Below the pieces are notes generated by a model. It was not told the DNA's origin and did no database searches. It saw only the letters and a program-made list of their open reading frames with translations. A DNA stretch of 64,000 bases from Streptomyces sp. AJS327 (GTDB lineage Bacteria; Actinomycetota; Actinomycetes; Streptomycetales; Streptomycetaceae). The position numbers and the translations under genes are program-made. Shown piece after piece: positions 25,757 through 34,400 of the stretch; position 1 is the first letter of the stretch, and every line of letters begins with the position of its first letter. The stretch lies in assembly GCF_013450295.1 (NCBI RefSeq), contig NZ_SKBR01000001.1, forward strand, positions 2,357,001 to 2,421,000. Reading direction: 5' to 3'.

Positions 25757-27061
25757 ATGACCGCACCCTCCAGTCAGCAGCCGACCACCTGGGACCGGGC
25801 ACGCGCCGTCGTGCCCCGTGGTGTCTCCTCCGGGCACCGGGTCGGGTGGCGGCAGGTCTTCGTCCGGTCCTCCGGCGCCTACGTCTGGGACGAGGACGGC
25901 AACCGCTACACCGACTACCTCAACGCCTGGGGCCCGATCGTGCTGGGGCACTGCGACGCGCGCGTCAACGAGGCGGTGTTCCGCGCCGTCAGCACCTGCG
26001 ACCTGACCGGCGTCGGCCCGCAGCCCGGCGAGTACGAACTCGCGGAACGCATCTGCGAGGCCATGCCCTCGGCCGAGAAGGTCGCGTTCTGCACCTCGGG
26101 CACGGACGCGACCATGCACGCCGTGCACGTCGCGCGGGCCGCCACCGGCCGTCTGAAGGTCCTGAAGTTCCACGGCTCGTACCACGGCTGGAGCGACCAC
26201 GTGGCCGTCGGCAGCTCCCGGGCCGACCTCACCGCCGACTCGCCCCTGAACACCCCGAACAGCAACGGGCTGCACCCCGCGCTGGTGGACGACGTGGTCG
26301 TGGTCGAGTGGAACGACGCCGCGGGGCTGCGCGCCGCCTTCGAGCGGCACGGCAGCGACCTCGCGGTCGCCTTCGCCGAGGGGTATGTCCACAGCTTCGG
26401 CTGCGTGGCCGCCGCCCCCGGCTTCCTGGAACTTCTCCGGGCGCTGTGTGACCAGCACGGTGTGGTGCTCGTCTTCGACGAGGTCAAGACCGGTTTCCGG
26501 GCCGCGCTCGGCGGCTACCAGTCGGTCTGCGGGGTGACGCCCGACCTCACCGCCTTCGGCAAGGCCGTCGCGAACGGCTACTCGCTGGCGGGCCTAGCGG
26601 GCCGGGACACCCTCATGGGGCACCTCGGCGCCTACAGCAAGAACGAGGCGACGATCGACGGCACCTACAACGGCTCGCCGTACGCCGTGGCCGCCGCGAA
26701 CCGGACGCTCGACCTGATGGTGGAGGAGGACGTCTTCACCCGGCTCTACGCACTGGGCGAGCGGCTGCGCGCGGGTATCGAGCGGGCCATCGCGGACACC
26801 GGGGTCCGGGCCACCGTCACCGGGCTCGGCTCCGAGTGGTGCGTGTACTTCCGCGACACCGCACCGGCCAACTTCCGCGAGGCCCAGGAGTCCGACGCCG
26901 GGATGTACCAGCGCTACCACGCCTCGCTGCTCTCCCAGGGCATCCTCGAACCGGCCTTCCCCACCGGGGACCGCAGGCTGAACGCGGCCACGACCGAGGA
27001 CGACGTCGACGCCACCCTCGCCGCGGTCCACGTCGCGCTGACCGCGGCGGCCGAGGGCTGA
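25757..27061 (+). CDS. Class III PLP aminotransferase (glutamate-1-semialdehyde mutase-like)
   Basis: The protein has 434 residues, with start at ATG 25757. Fold-type I class III motifs are visible: FCTSGTDATMHAVHVAR (phosphate site, near 115), FHGSYHGWSDH (stacking Tyr-His region, near 143), VFDEVKTGFR (Asp for the pyridine nitrogen, near 240) and TAFGKAVANGY (PLP lysine, near 273). Subgroup features resemble glutamate-1-semialdehyde aminomutase-like transaminases of specialised or catabolic pathways rather than HemL itself. It is the third gene of the MftD-like/MftG-like operon and would exchange an amino group on an aldehyde or keto intermediate. A terminator follows. Confidence 0.82.
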   Translation: MTAPSSQQPTTWDRARAVVPRGVSSGHRVGWRQVFVRSSGAYVWDEDGNRYTDYLNAWGPIVLGHCDARVNEAVFRAVSTCDLTGVGPQPGEYELAERICEAMPSAEKVAFCTSGTDATMHAVHVARAATGRLKVLKFHGSYHGWSDHVAVGSSRADLTADSPLNTPNSNGLHPALVDDVVVVEWNDAAGLRAAFERHGSDLAVAFAEGYVHSFGCVAAAPGFLELLRALCDQHGVVLVFDEVKTGFRAALGGYQSVCGVTPDLTAFGKAVANGYSLAGLAGRDTLMGHLGAYSKNEATIDGTYNGSPYAVAAANRTLDLMVEEDVFTRLYALGERLRAGIERAIADTGVRATVTGLGSEWCVYFRDTAPANFREAQESDAGMYQRYHASLLSQGILEPAFPTGDRRLNAATTEDDVDATLAAVHVALTAAAEG

Positions 27062-27074
27062 ACTCCCTCCGGAG

Positions 27075-27108
27075 CCCCGGGGCCCGGCGCGCGGGCGCGG
27101 CCCCGGGG
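27075..27108. terminator. Terminator between aminotransferase and RpiR gene
   Basis: A 10-bp GC stem (27075-27084 with 27099-27108) ends exactly at the stop codon of the convergent RpiR gene. It probably works in both directions. Confidence 0.65.
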
Positions 27109-27966
27109 TCACTCCTCCTGGAGTGCGGACTCCAGCAGCTCCAGCCGCTCCATACCGGCCGTTCCCAACTGCGAGGCGACGGCGGCCACGAGGCTCTCGG
27201 TGACGGCCATCGCGGCGACCAGCGAGTCGAACGGGGAGGTGGAGTCCACCCGGACCGGCAACACCACCTTGGCCACCTTGGCGATCGGTGACAGCCAGTT
27301 GTCGGTCATCAGGCAGACGGTCGCGCCACGGCCCGCCATCTCCTCCGCGAAGTGCTGGCTGCGCTCGGTGTACCGCCGGTAGTCGTAGACCAGCACGGTG
27401 GTCTGCGGTCCCGCGTCCGCGATGGTGGTGCGCCGGTCCAGCTCCTCGGGTCCCACCCCGTGTACCCCCGGCCGCAGCAGCCGGAGGTGGATGACGAGGT
27501 ACTCCGCGACCAGACGGCTGAACCTGCCGCCGGTCACCCGGATCTCGCGTCCGGGATCGCGGAGGAACCGCACCAGCTTCCGGAACTCGGACTCCGGCAG
27601 CTCGTCGTAGGAGGTGGACAGCATCTCCGCGAAGGCCGACTGGGTCTCGTGCAGCACGCCCGACCTGGAGGGGCGCCCCTTCTGCGGGTACTGCTTGAGC
27701 GGGGAGCCGAGTTCGCTGTTCAACTCGTGTACCAGGGCCCGCTGGAAGACGGCGAAGCCGCTGAACCCCAGCCGGGTCACGAAGCGCACGACGGTGGGCG
27801 GGCTGACCCCCGCGGTGCCCGCGAGGTCCACCACCGTCGTCAGGCCGGCCGTGGGGTACTGGGCGAGGAGCGCGCGGGCGACCTTCCGTTCACTGTTGCT
27901 GAGGGTGTCCATCGTGGTCATCAGCAGTTTGCGCACGGAGGTGAGATCGTCCGGGACTTCACTCAT
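27109..27966 (-). CDS. MurR/RpiR family transcriptional regulator
   Basis: The protein has 285 residues. The N-terminal RpiR helix-turn-helix covers about 10-85 (NSERKVARALLAQYP, then AGVSPPTVVRFVTRLGFSGFAVFQ). The SIS domain follows (about 130-270), with IRVTGGRFSRLVAEYL and VLVYDYRRYTERSQHFAEEM. SIS domains often bind phosphosugars, but in this actinobacterial branch the ligand may be an amine-pathway metabolite. It is divergent from rocD and adjacent to the MftD-like operon, and it is the only regulator in the 19-29.5 kb cluster. It probably controls several of these promoters. Confidence 0.85.
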   Translation of the reverse strand: MSEVPDDLTSVRKLLMTTMDTLSNSERKVARALLAQYPTAGLTTVVDLAGTAGVSPPTVVRFVTRLGFSGFAVFQRALVHELNSELGSPLKQYPQKGRPSRSGVLHETQSAFAEMLSTSYDELPESEFRKLVRFLRDPGREIRVTGGRFSRLVAEYLVIHLRLLRPGVHGVGPEELDRRTTIADAGPQTTVLVYDYRRYTERSQHFAEEMAGRGATVCLMTDNWLSPIAKVAKVVLPVRVDSTSPFDSLVAAMAVTESLVAAVASQLGTAGMERLELLESALQEE

Positions 27967-28086
27967 GGTCTGACTTTAGCAAGCAACGACACCAGCCTGA
28001 CGTGTTCGTGACGGGTGGCCAGACGGGAACCGGGGGCTGAGTCAGCACCGCACAGGGGCTGCGCACGGGCCGAGCAACGGCTCCCG

Positions 28087-28114
28087 TTGACCGTAACGAG
28101 AGTTACATGATACT
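28087..28114 (+). promoter_or_regulatory. rocD promoter with inverted repeat in the spacer
   Basis: TTGACC (28087-28092), a 16-base spacer and GATACT (28109-28114) precede rocD. The spacer begins with the perfect inverted repeat GTAAC-GAGA-GTTAC (28093-28106). A second near-palindrome, AGAAAATTCT (28131-28140), lies downstream. The gap (27967-28280, 314 bp) holds no gene and serves the divergent RpiR gene as well. Confidence 0.6.
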
Positions 28115-28280
28115 CGTCTATGGCGTAGAAAGAAAATTCTCGTTCTCCCCGCATGGTGCGCCGCCCCTCCGCCCCGGACAGCCCCGACGGCGCCGGGCGG
28201 TCCCGGACGGCCCGCACGGTTCCGACCCCCCGGCCACCCAGCCCGTCCCGGGCGACCAGCCCACCCAGGAAGGCAGCTCC

Positions 28281-29513
28281 ATGACCTCCGTCGACGCCGG
28301 TCAGACCGCCCGCTCCGCCGAGCACATCGCCCTCACCGAGCGCTACGCCGCGCACAACTACCACCCCCTTCCCGTGGTGCTCACCGACGGCGAGGGCGCC
28401 TGGGTGACGGACGTCGAGGGCCGTCGCTACCTGGACTGCCTGGCGGGCTACTCGGCCCTGAACTTCGGGCACCGCCCACCGCGCCTCGTCCAGCGCGCGC
28501 GGGAGCAGCTCGACCGGCTGACGCTGACCAGCCGGGCCTTCCACAACGACCAGCTGGGCCCGTTCGCCCACGCCCTCGCCGACCTCACCGGCAAGGAGAT
28601 GGTCCTCCCGATGAACACGGGGGCCGAGGCGGTGGAGACGGCGCTCAAGGTCAGCCGTAAGTGGGGGTACCGGGCCAAGGGCGTCGCGCCCGGCGAGGCC
28701 ACCATCGTGACCATGCGGGGTAACTTCCACGGCCGCACCACGACCATCGTGAGCTTCTCGGACGACGAGGTGGCGACGGCCGACTACGGCCCCTTCACCC
28801 CCGGGTTCCGCTCGGTGCCCTACGGCGACCTCGCGGCGGCGGCCGCCGCCTTCGACGACTCCGTGGTAGCGGTGCTCTTCGAGCCGGTGCAGGGGGAGGG
28901 CGGCGTGGTGCTCCCGCCCGACGGCTTCCTCCGCGGCCTGCGCGAGCTGTGCACCGAGCGCCGAGTGCTGATGGTCGCCGACGAGATCCAGTCGGGCCTG
29001 GGCCGCACCGGCCGTACCTTCGCCTGCGACCACGAGGGCGTGGTCCCGGACGTCTACGTGCTCGGCAAGGCGCTCGGCGGCGGCCTCTACCCGGTCTCGG
29101 CCATCGCGGCGGACACCGACGTACTGGGCCTCGTGACCCCGGGGAGCCACGGCTCCACCTTCGGCGGCAACCCCCTGGCCGCGGCGATCGGCCACGAGGT
29201 CGTCGCCATGCTGCGCACCGGGGAGTACCAGGAGCGCGCCCGCCGGCTGGGGGAGCGGCTGGAGCGCGGGCTCACCCGGCTCGTCGGGCGGGGCCTCGAC
29301 GCCGTGCGGGTGCGGGGACTGTGGGCCGGAGCCGATATCGACCCCCGCCTGATGACCGGCCGTGCGGCCAGTGAGGCGCTCCTCGCGCTGGGCGTGCTGG
29401 CCAAGGACACGCACGGCTCGACGGTCCGCTTCGCACCCCCGCTCACGATCAGCGAGGACGAGGTCGACCTGCTGGTCGACAGGCTCACCACCGTGCTCGA
29501 CGAGGCGGCGTGA
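28281..29513 (+). CDS. rocD: Ornithine--oxo-acid aminotransferase
   Basis: The protein has 410 residues, the normal size for RocD. It converts ornithine and a 2-oxo acid to glutamate-5-semialdehyde and an amino acid. Diagnostic segments are ALTERYAAHNYHPLPVVL at the N-terminus (shared by ornithine aminotransferases), LPMNTGAEAVETALKVSRKWG (near 108), NFHGRTTTIVSFSDD (near 148), MVADEIQSGLGRTGRTFACDHE (near 230) and LGKALGGGLYPVSAI with the PLP Lys (near 261). The adjacent divergent RpiR gene probably regulates it. The product can spontaneously cyclise to pyrroline-5-carboxylate, feeding glutamate synthesis. Confidence 0.92.
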   Translation: MTSVDAGQTARSAEHIALTERYAAHNYHPLPVVLTDGEGAWVTDVEGRRYLDCLAGYSALNFGHRPPRLVQRAREQLDRLTLTSRAFHNDQLGPFAHALADLTGKEMVLPMNTGAEAVETALKVSRKWGYRAKGVAPGEATIVTMRGNFHGRTTTIVSFSDDEVATADYGPFTPGFRSVPYGDLAAAAAAFDDSVVAVLFEPVQGEGGVVLPPDGFLRGLRELCTERRVLMVADEIQSGLGRTGRTFACDHEGVVPDVYVLGKALGGGLYPVSAIAADTDVLGLVTPGSHGSTFGGNPLAAAIGHEVVAMLRTGEYQERARRLGERLERGLTRLVGRGLDAVRVRGLWAGADIDPRLMTGRAASEALLALGVLAKDTHGSTVRFAPPLTISEDEVDLLVDRLTTVLDEAA

Positions 29514-29637
29514 GACAGCGGCGCCCCGGGACCGAACGCGCCGGGACCGAACGCGCCGGGCGCGGAACCTAGCCCGCCGCGACGCGCCGCGAGTGACCGA
29601 CGCCCCCGCACCCGGCGGTCCGGGGACGGGGGCGTTA

Positions 29638-29673
29638 GGGGCCGCGCTCCGCTCGACGAGGGGGCGCGGCCCC
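29638..29673. terminator. Terminator between rocD and the MBL hydrolase gene
   Basis: A 10-bp stem (29638-29647 with 29664-29673) has a 16-base loop between the two convergent genes. Just after rocD there is also a 15-base near-tandem repeat (GGGACCGAACGCGCC, about 29527-29557) of no evident function. Confidence 0.5.
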
Positions 29674-29690
29674 GGCGGACCGCTGGGTGT

Positions 29691-30335
29691 TCAGTGGCCG
29701 CGGTCGATCCACTCCTGGAGGTGTGGCGCCTCGCTGCCGATCGCGGTGTCAGGCCCGTGCCCGGTGTGCACGGTGGTGTCTCCCGGCAGGTCGAGCAGCC
29801 GGTCACGGATCGAGGCGACGATGGTGGGGAAGTCGGAGAACGAGCGGCCCGTCGCCCCCGGTCCCCCCTGGAAGAGGGTGTCCCCGGAGAAGAGCACCCC
29901 CAGTTCCGGCGCGTACAGGCAGACCGCGCCGGGCGCGTGCCCGGGGGTGTGCAGCACCCGCAGCGGGGTTCCGGCCACGGTGAGTTCCTGACCGTCGGCC
30001 AGCTCCGCGTCCGGCAGCCGGTCCGGGTGGGTCATCCGCCACAGTGGGAGGTCGTCCGGGTGGCAGAGGATGGGGGCGCCGGTCCGTTCGGCCAGCGCCG
30101 GGGCGGCGTTGACGTGGTCGTTGTGGGCGTGGGTGCACACGATGGCCCGCAGCGCGCGGTCCCCGATCCGGGCGGCCACGGCGTCCGCGTCGTGCGCGGC
30201 GTCGATCACGATCACCTCGTGGTCGTCGCCCACCAGCCAGACGTTGTTCTCGACCTCCCAGTCGCCCCCGTCCAGGGAGAAGAGGCCGGAGGTCGTCAGG
30301 TGCTCCACGCGCGCCCCGGAGGCTGAGGAGGTCAC
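29691..30335 (-). CDS. MBL-fold hydrolase, probable S-formylmycothiol hydrolase
   Basis: The protein has 214 residues, with a GTG start overlapping the stop of the upstream dehydrogenase by four bases. The metallo-beta-lactamase motif is [11 protein letters not shown] (HxHxDH, near 69-76), with the later His in [10 protein letters not shown] (near 130), Asp in [10 protein letters not shown] (near 151) and the terminal His in HTGHGPDT (near 192). This glyoxalase II-like protein occurs next to mycothiol-dependent formaldehyde dehydrogenase in many actinobacteria and is thought to hydrolyse S-formylmycothiol to formate. The overlap indicates tight coupling with that enzyme. Confidence 0.85.
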   Translation of the reverse strand: MTSSASGARVEHLTTSGLFSLDGGDWEVENNVWLVGDDHEVIVIDAAHDADAVAARIGDRALRAIVCTHAHNDHVNAAPALAERTGAPILCHPDDLPLWRMTHPDRLPDAELADGQELTVAGTPLRVLHTPGHAPGAVCLYAPELGVLFSGDTLFQGGPGATGRSFSDFPTIVASIRDRLLDLPGDTTVHTGHGPDTAIGSEAPHLQEWIDRGH

Positions 30336-31417
30336 AGGACCACCACCGAGCGCAGCACCTCGCCGCGGTGCATCCGCGCGAACGCCTCCTCCACCCCGTC
30401 CAGCGAGATGGTCTCGGAGACGAAGGCGTCCAGGTCCAGCCGCCCCTGGAGGTAGAGGTCGATCAGCATCGGGAAGTCCCGTTCCGGCAGACAGTCGCCG
30501 TACCAGGAGGACTTGAGCGCCCCGCCCCGCCCGAAGACGTCCAGCAGCGGGAGCTTCAGCTCCATCTCCGGGGTGGGCACCCCGACCAGTACGACGGTGC
30601 CCGCCAGGTCACGGGCGTAGAACGCCTGGGCGTACGTCTCCGGCCGCCCCACCGCGTCGATCACCACGTCCGCGCCGAACCCGCCGGTCAGCTCCCGGAC
30701 GCTCTCGACCACGTCCGCCCCGCGGGCGTGCACGGTGTGCGTGGCGCCCAGGGACCGCGCCTGCTCCAGCTTCCGCTCGTCCAGGTCCACCGCGATGATC
30801 CGCGAGGCCCCGGCGAGCCGCGCCCCGGCGATCGCCGCGCCGCCGACCCCGCCGCAGCCGATCACCGCCACGCTGTCGCCCCGGGAGACGTTCCCGGTGT
30901 TGATCGCCGCGCCGAGCCCGGCCATCACCCCGCAGCCCAGCAGCCCGGCCGCCGCCGGGGACGCCGCCGGATCGACCTTCGTGCACTGCCCCGCGGCGAC
31001 CAGCGTCTTCTCCGCGAACGCGCCGATGCCCAGCGCGGGGGAGAGCGCGGTGCCGTCGGTCAGCGTCATCGGCTGGGACGCGTTGTGCGTGGCGAAGCAG
31101 TACCACGGCCGTCCACGGCGGCAGGCGCGGCACTGCCCGCACACCGCACGCCAGTTGAGGACGACGAAGTCACCCGGCTCGACCTCGGTGACCCCCTCGC
31201 CCACCGTCTCGACGACGCCCGCTGCCTCGTGCCCGAGCAGGAAGGGGAACTCGTCGTTGATCCCGCCCTCGCGGTAGTGCAGATCGGTGTGACACACGCC
31301 GCACGCCCGCACCCGCACGACCGCCTCGCCCGGACCGGGGTCCGGGATCACGATCGTCTCCACCCGCACCGGCTCGTTCACGCTGAGTGAGACGACGCCG
31401 CGTACCTCCTGTGCCAT
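30332..31417 (-). CDS. mscR: S-(hydroxymethyl)mycothiol dehydrogenase
   Basis: The protein has 361 residues. ATG 31417 follows a GAGGAAG ribosome site. It is a zinc-dependent medium-chain alcohol dehydrogenase: [14 protein letters not shown] (catalytic Zn Cys, near 37), GHEAAGVVE, the structural-zinc cysteines in [15 protein letters not shown] (near 92-106), and the nucleotide fold [14 protein letters not shown] (near 188). The THNASQ and GIGAFAE segments are characteristic of the mycothiol-dependent formaldehyde dehydrogenase/MscR group, which oxidises the formaldehyde-mycothiol adduct and also reduces S-nitrosomycothiol. It lies downstream of the nicotinate genes on the same strand. A role in clearing formaldehyde from the neighbouring pathways is plausible. 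Confidence 0.9.
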   Translation of the reverse strand: MAQEVRGVVSLSVNEPVRVETIVIPDPGPGEAVVRVRACGVCHTDLHYREGGINDEFPFLLGHEAAGVVETVGEGVTEVEPGDFVVLNWRAVCGQCRACRRGRPWYCFATHNASQPMTLTDGTALSPALGIGAFAEKTLVAAGQCTKVDPAASPAAAGLLGCGVMAGLGAAINTGNVSRGDSVAVIGCGGVGGAAIAGARLAGASRIIAVDLDERKLEQARSLGATHTVHARGADVVESVRELTGGFGADVVIDAVGRPETYAQAFYARDLAGTVVLVGVPTPEMELKLPLLDVFGRGGALKSSWYGDCLPERDFPMLIDLYLQGRLDLDAFVSETISLDGVEEAFARMHRGEVLRSVVVL

Positions 31418-31513
31418 CTGTGACTTCCTCTCGAAGCGGTGGTCGACGGAATCGGCTTTCCGTACTCGCCCCATTCGATCACTGCTCCCGGGTCCCGCGG
31501 GAGTCATCGGTGC

Positions 31514-32914
31514 TCAGCACTCTCCGGACAGTCGCTCCCAGCGCTCCGCCAGCGACGACAGCCGCTGGGGGACCTCGCCCCGCTGGCTCGCCGGGAACGC
31601 CTGGAGCAGGCGCTCATCGAGCGCGCGGGCGCGCCGGTTCGCGTCGTCCAGGGCGGCGTGCCCCTCCTCGGTCAGCCGCAGCAGCTTGCGCCGGGCGTCG
31701 GAGGGCGAGGGGGCGCGGGCGAGGAGTCCCCGCGCCTCCAGACGGCGGGCTACGTCGGCCATCGTCGAGGTGTCGAGGGCGGCGACGCCGGCCACCGTCT
31801 TCTGGTCCGTGCCCGGGTACGCGCCGGTGATCTGGAGGACGGCGAACTGCGGGCCGGTGAGTGTCCCGTCCACATGGCGCAGCCAGGCGGCGAGATAGGC
31901 CTGGTAGAGGCGGCGGGCGAGGTAGCCGGGCGCGGCGGTCAGCTCCTCGGGGACCTCGACCTCCCCCGTGGGGGCGGCCGGGGGTGCGGTGGACGGCTCC
32001 GCCGGGACACCGGCGGCGCGCGGCCGGGGGAGGGCGCGGCCACCGCCCGGCTCGGTGAGCGTCCTGGTCAGGGCGGCGCGGAGCACCCGCAGGGCGGGCC
32101 GTGGGGCGTCCCAGAAGACCATGTGCCCCGCGTCCGGGACGCGTACCAGCCGGGCGCCGGGGTGAGCGGTCGCCGCCTCGGCGGCCTTCAGCGCCGTGAC
32201 GACGGGACTCTCCGCGCCGTACACCAGGGTGACCGGCGCGGGCACCGCGCGCCACCAGCTGGGGAAGCCCTCCTCCGTGACGGCGCAGTGGGCCGCCGCG
32301 ACCGCCTCCTCGCCGCAACTGGGCAGCCAGCGGGCGCGCAACTCCCGGTCGCGGCGCGACCATCGGGGCCACAGGTCCGCCGCCCCGTGGGGGTCCGCGC
32401 CCTCCCGCGCCCGGCGCACCTCCTCGTCGAGCGAGGCCGGGGCGGCCGGGCTCCGGGCGGCCCCGGGCCCGCCCAGCGGCGGGTCGACGAGCAGCGTGCC
32501 GCGCAGCGGGACGCGGGCGCGGACGGCGGTGGCCGCGGCGATCCGGGCGCCCAGACCATGCCCGAGCAGCAGCGGTTCCGGCAGTCCCAGCCCGTTCACC
32601 ACGGCCTCGGCGTCGGCGGCGAGGGCGTCGGGGGAGTGGTCCGCGCCGTCGTCGCTCAGCCCGTGGCCGCGCGGGTCGAGCACCACCGGGCGGACCAGGT
32701 CGGTGAGTTCGCGGGCGACACCGTCCAGCGTGACGGCGGGGCTGGCGAGGCCCGGCAGGACGAGCAGCGGCACGCCCTCCCCGCCGTAGTCCAGGACGTG
32801 CAGCCGCAGACCGTCCCGCCGCACCCAGCGGCTGCTCGCCGGGAGGTCCGCGAGGTCGGCGAGGGCCGCCTGGGTAAGGAAACGGGACGGGTGCCGGGGT
32901 GGTCGCGCTGGCAT
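31514..32914 (-). CDS. Fusion of NicD-like alpha/beta hydrolase (Ser to Gly) and MarR-family regulator
   Basis: The protein has 466 residues. Residues 25-300 form an alpha/beta hydrolase closely resembling N-formylmaleamate deformylase NicD: LPGLASPAVT, LDPRGHGLSDDG, LLVDPPLGGPG and DAGHMVFWD are shared themes. The nucleophile elbow, however, reads GHGLG (residues 118-122) instead of GHSMG, so Gly120 replaces the catalytic Ser. Asp144 and His264 remain. A linker rich in Ala and Pro (about 285-325) leads to a full MarR winged helix (about 330-466; TVAGVAALDTSTMADVARRLEARGLL, ending RWERLSGEC). In Pseudomonas, NicD and the MarR repressor NicR are separate. Here the hydrolase may have become a ligand sensor for the repressor, or the chain may do both. 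Same strand as nicC and nicX. Confidence 0.82.
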   Translation of the reverse strand: MPARPPRHPSRFLTQAALADLADLPASSRWVRRDGLRLHVLDYGGEGVPLLVLPGLASPAVTLDGVARELTDLVRPVVLDPRGHGLSDDGADHSPDALAADAEAVVNGLGLPEPLLLGHGLGARIAAATAVRARVPLRGTLLVDPPLGGPGAARSPAAPASLDEEVRRAREGADPHGAADLWPRWSRRDRELRARWLPSCGEEAVAAAHCAVTEEGFPSWWRAVPAPVTLVYGAESPVVTALKAAEAATAHPGARLVRVPDAGHMVFWDAPRPALRVLRAALTRTLTEPGGGRALPRPRAAGVPAEPSTAPPAAPTGEVEVPEELTAAPGYLARRLYQAYLAAWLRHVDGTLTGPQFAVLQITGAYPGTDQKTVAGVAALDTSTMADVARRLEARGLLARAPSPSDARRKLLRLTEEGHAALDDANRRARALDERLLQAFPASQRGEVPQRLSSLAERWERLSGEC

Positions 32915-33049
32915 GACGGCCTTTCGTGCACACGGCGGTGCGGGGGCGGGCGGCGGGGCGCCTCAGTCTCTCAAGCCCCAAGTGACCGGGGAGCGCCGGT
33001 ACTTCACCCTCCCCGCCGGTCCGGCCGCCCCGCCGCTGGCGCTGCGGCG

Positions 33050-34321
33050 TCAGCGGCGGTGGCGGTAGCCGAACGCCTCCTCGTCGGCGGTGTCGAGCGG
33101 ACTGCCGCGCCACAGCCAGTCATAGGAGACGTCCGACTCGCCGTCGAAGCGCTCGGCCAGCTTGGCGTCCCGGTCCCGCTGCGCGGGCCCGTCGGGGTAG
33201 CGGTAGAAGGTGCGGTTGCGCAGCGACGCCTCCTGCACCATGCCCGCGTGCTGGGCGCGGCGCGCGACGTACCGGTGCAGCGCCTCCTCCACGCCGCCAG
33301 CCGTCACCGCGCCCAGCTCCTCGGCCAGCACCGCAGCGTCCTCCATCGCCTGTGAGGCGCCCTGGGCCTGGTAGGGGAGCATGGCGTGGCAGGCGTCACC
33401 GAGCAGCGCCACCCGCCCGTCGACCCACACCGGGTCGCGGCGGCGGTAGTGGAGGGCGAAGCGGGTGATGTGGCCCGTGGCCCGCGAGAGCATCGCGGCG
33501 ACCCGGTCGTCCCAGCCCGCGAAGGCGTCGACGAGTTCCTCGGTGGTTCCGTCCACCGCCCACTCCCCGGGCGGCTCCTCGCCGCACGGGACGCATCCGA
33601 CGACGTTCAACCACTCGCCCTCCCGGATCAGGTAGTGGACCAGATGCCGTCCGGGGCCGTACCAGATGGTGCTCTGGTAGCGGTCGAAGAGGAAGCGGGT
33701 GGCCGGGTCCGCGCGGAGCGGCGCGCCCGGGATGAGGGTGCGGAAGGCCATGTCCCCGGAGAAGACCAGGGTGTCCTCGGCACCGAGCAGTTCGCGCACC
33801 GCGGAGCGGACCCCGTCGGCCCCGATGAGGACGTCGGCCCCGTGCCGGACGCCGTCGTCGGTGATCGCGGTGGGACGGTCGGGCCGCGCGCGGTCCAGCG
33901 CGACCACGCGGCTGCTGGTGCGCACGCGCACGGCGGGTCCGGGACCGAGCGGGTCGACGCAGGCGCCGAGCAGCACACGGTGCAGGTCGGCGCGGTGGTA
34001 GTGCCAGTAGGGCGCGTTGAACTCCTCGCGCACCCGGCGTCCGAGCGGGGTCAGGCCGATGATGTGGCCGTCCCGCCAGCGGCGGCGCACCTGGTCCTGC
34101 GGTTCGGTGCGGATGGCCTCCAGCCGGTGCCGCAGCCCCAGCGCCAGCAGGACCCGGCTGGCGTTCGGCGCGGTCTGGATGCCGGCCCCCACCTCGCCCA
34201 GCTCCGGGGCCTGTTCGAGGACCTGGACGCGCAACCCCCGCTGACGCAGGGCGAGAGCGGCGGTCAGTCCCCCCAGACCTCCGCCGACGACGGTGACTTC
34301 GTACGACTGGCTGAGAGCCAC
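33050..34321 (-). CDS. nicC: 6-hydroxynicotinate 3-monooxygenase-like FAD monooxygenase
   Basis: The protein has 423 residues, with a GTG start after AGGAGG. It is a class A flavoprotein monooxygenase: the FAD motif GGGLGGLTAALALRQRG (near 12-28), the DG motif IGADGVRSAVRELLG (near 160) and GDACHAMLPYQAQGASQAMEDA (near 290). The DACHAMLPY form is typical of the salicylate hydroxylase and 6-hydroxynicotinate 3-monooxygenase group. The neighbouring nicX and NicD-like genes make NicC the best assignment: NADH-dependent decarboxylating hydroxylation of 6-hydroxynicotinate to 2,5-dihydroxypyridine. Genes for the earlier nicotinate hydroxylase (NicAB) and the later NicE and NicF are not in the window. 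Confidence 0.82.
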   Translation of the reverse strand: MALSQSYEVTVVGGGLGGLTAALALRQRGLRVQVLEQAPELGEVGAGIQTAPNASRVLLALGLRHRLEAIRTEPQDQVRRRWRDGHIIGLTPLGRRVREEFNAPYWHYHRADLHRVLLGACVDPLGPGPAVRVRTSSRVVALDRARPDRPTAITDDGVRHGADVLIGADGVRSAVRELLGAEDTLVFSGDMAFRTLIPGAPLRADPATRFLFDRYQSTIWYGPGRHLVHYLIREGEWLNVVGCVPCGEEPPGEWAVDGTTEELVDAFAGWDDRVAAMLSRATGHITRFALHYRRRDPVWVDGRVALLGDACHAMLPYQAQGASQAMEDAAVLAEELGAVTAGGVEEALHRYVARRAQHAGMVQEASLRNRTFYRYPDGPAQRDRDAKLAERFDGESDVSYDWLWRGSPLDTADEEAFGYRHRR

Positions 34322-34400
34322 GGTTCCTCCTGAGGCGAGGCGGTTCCGACGGGACGGGCGAGCCGGGTGCGAGGGGCTACGAGCCGGACGCGAGGGGGCG

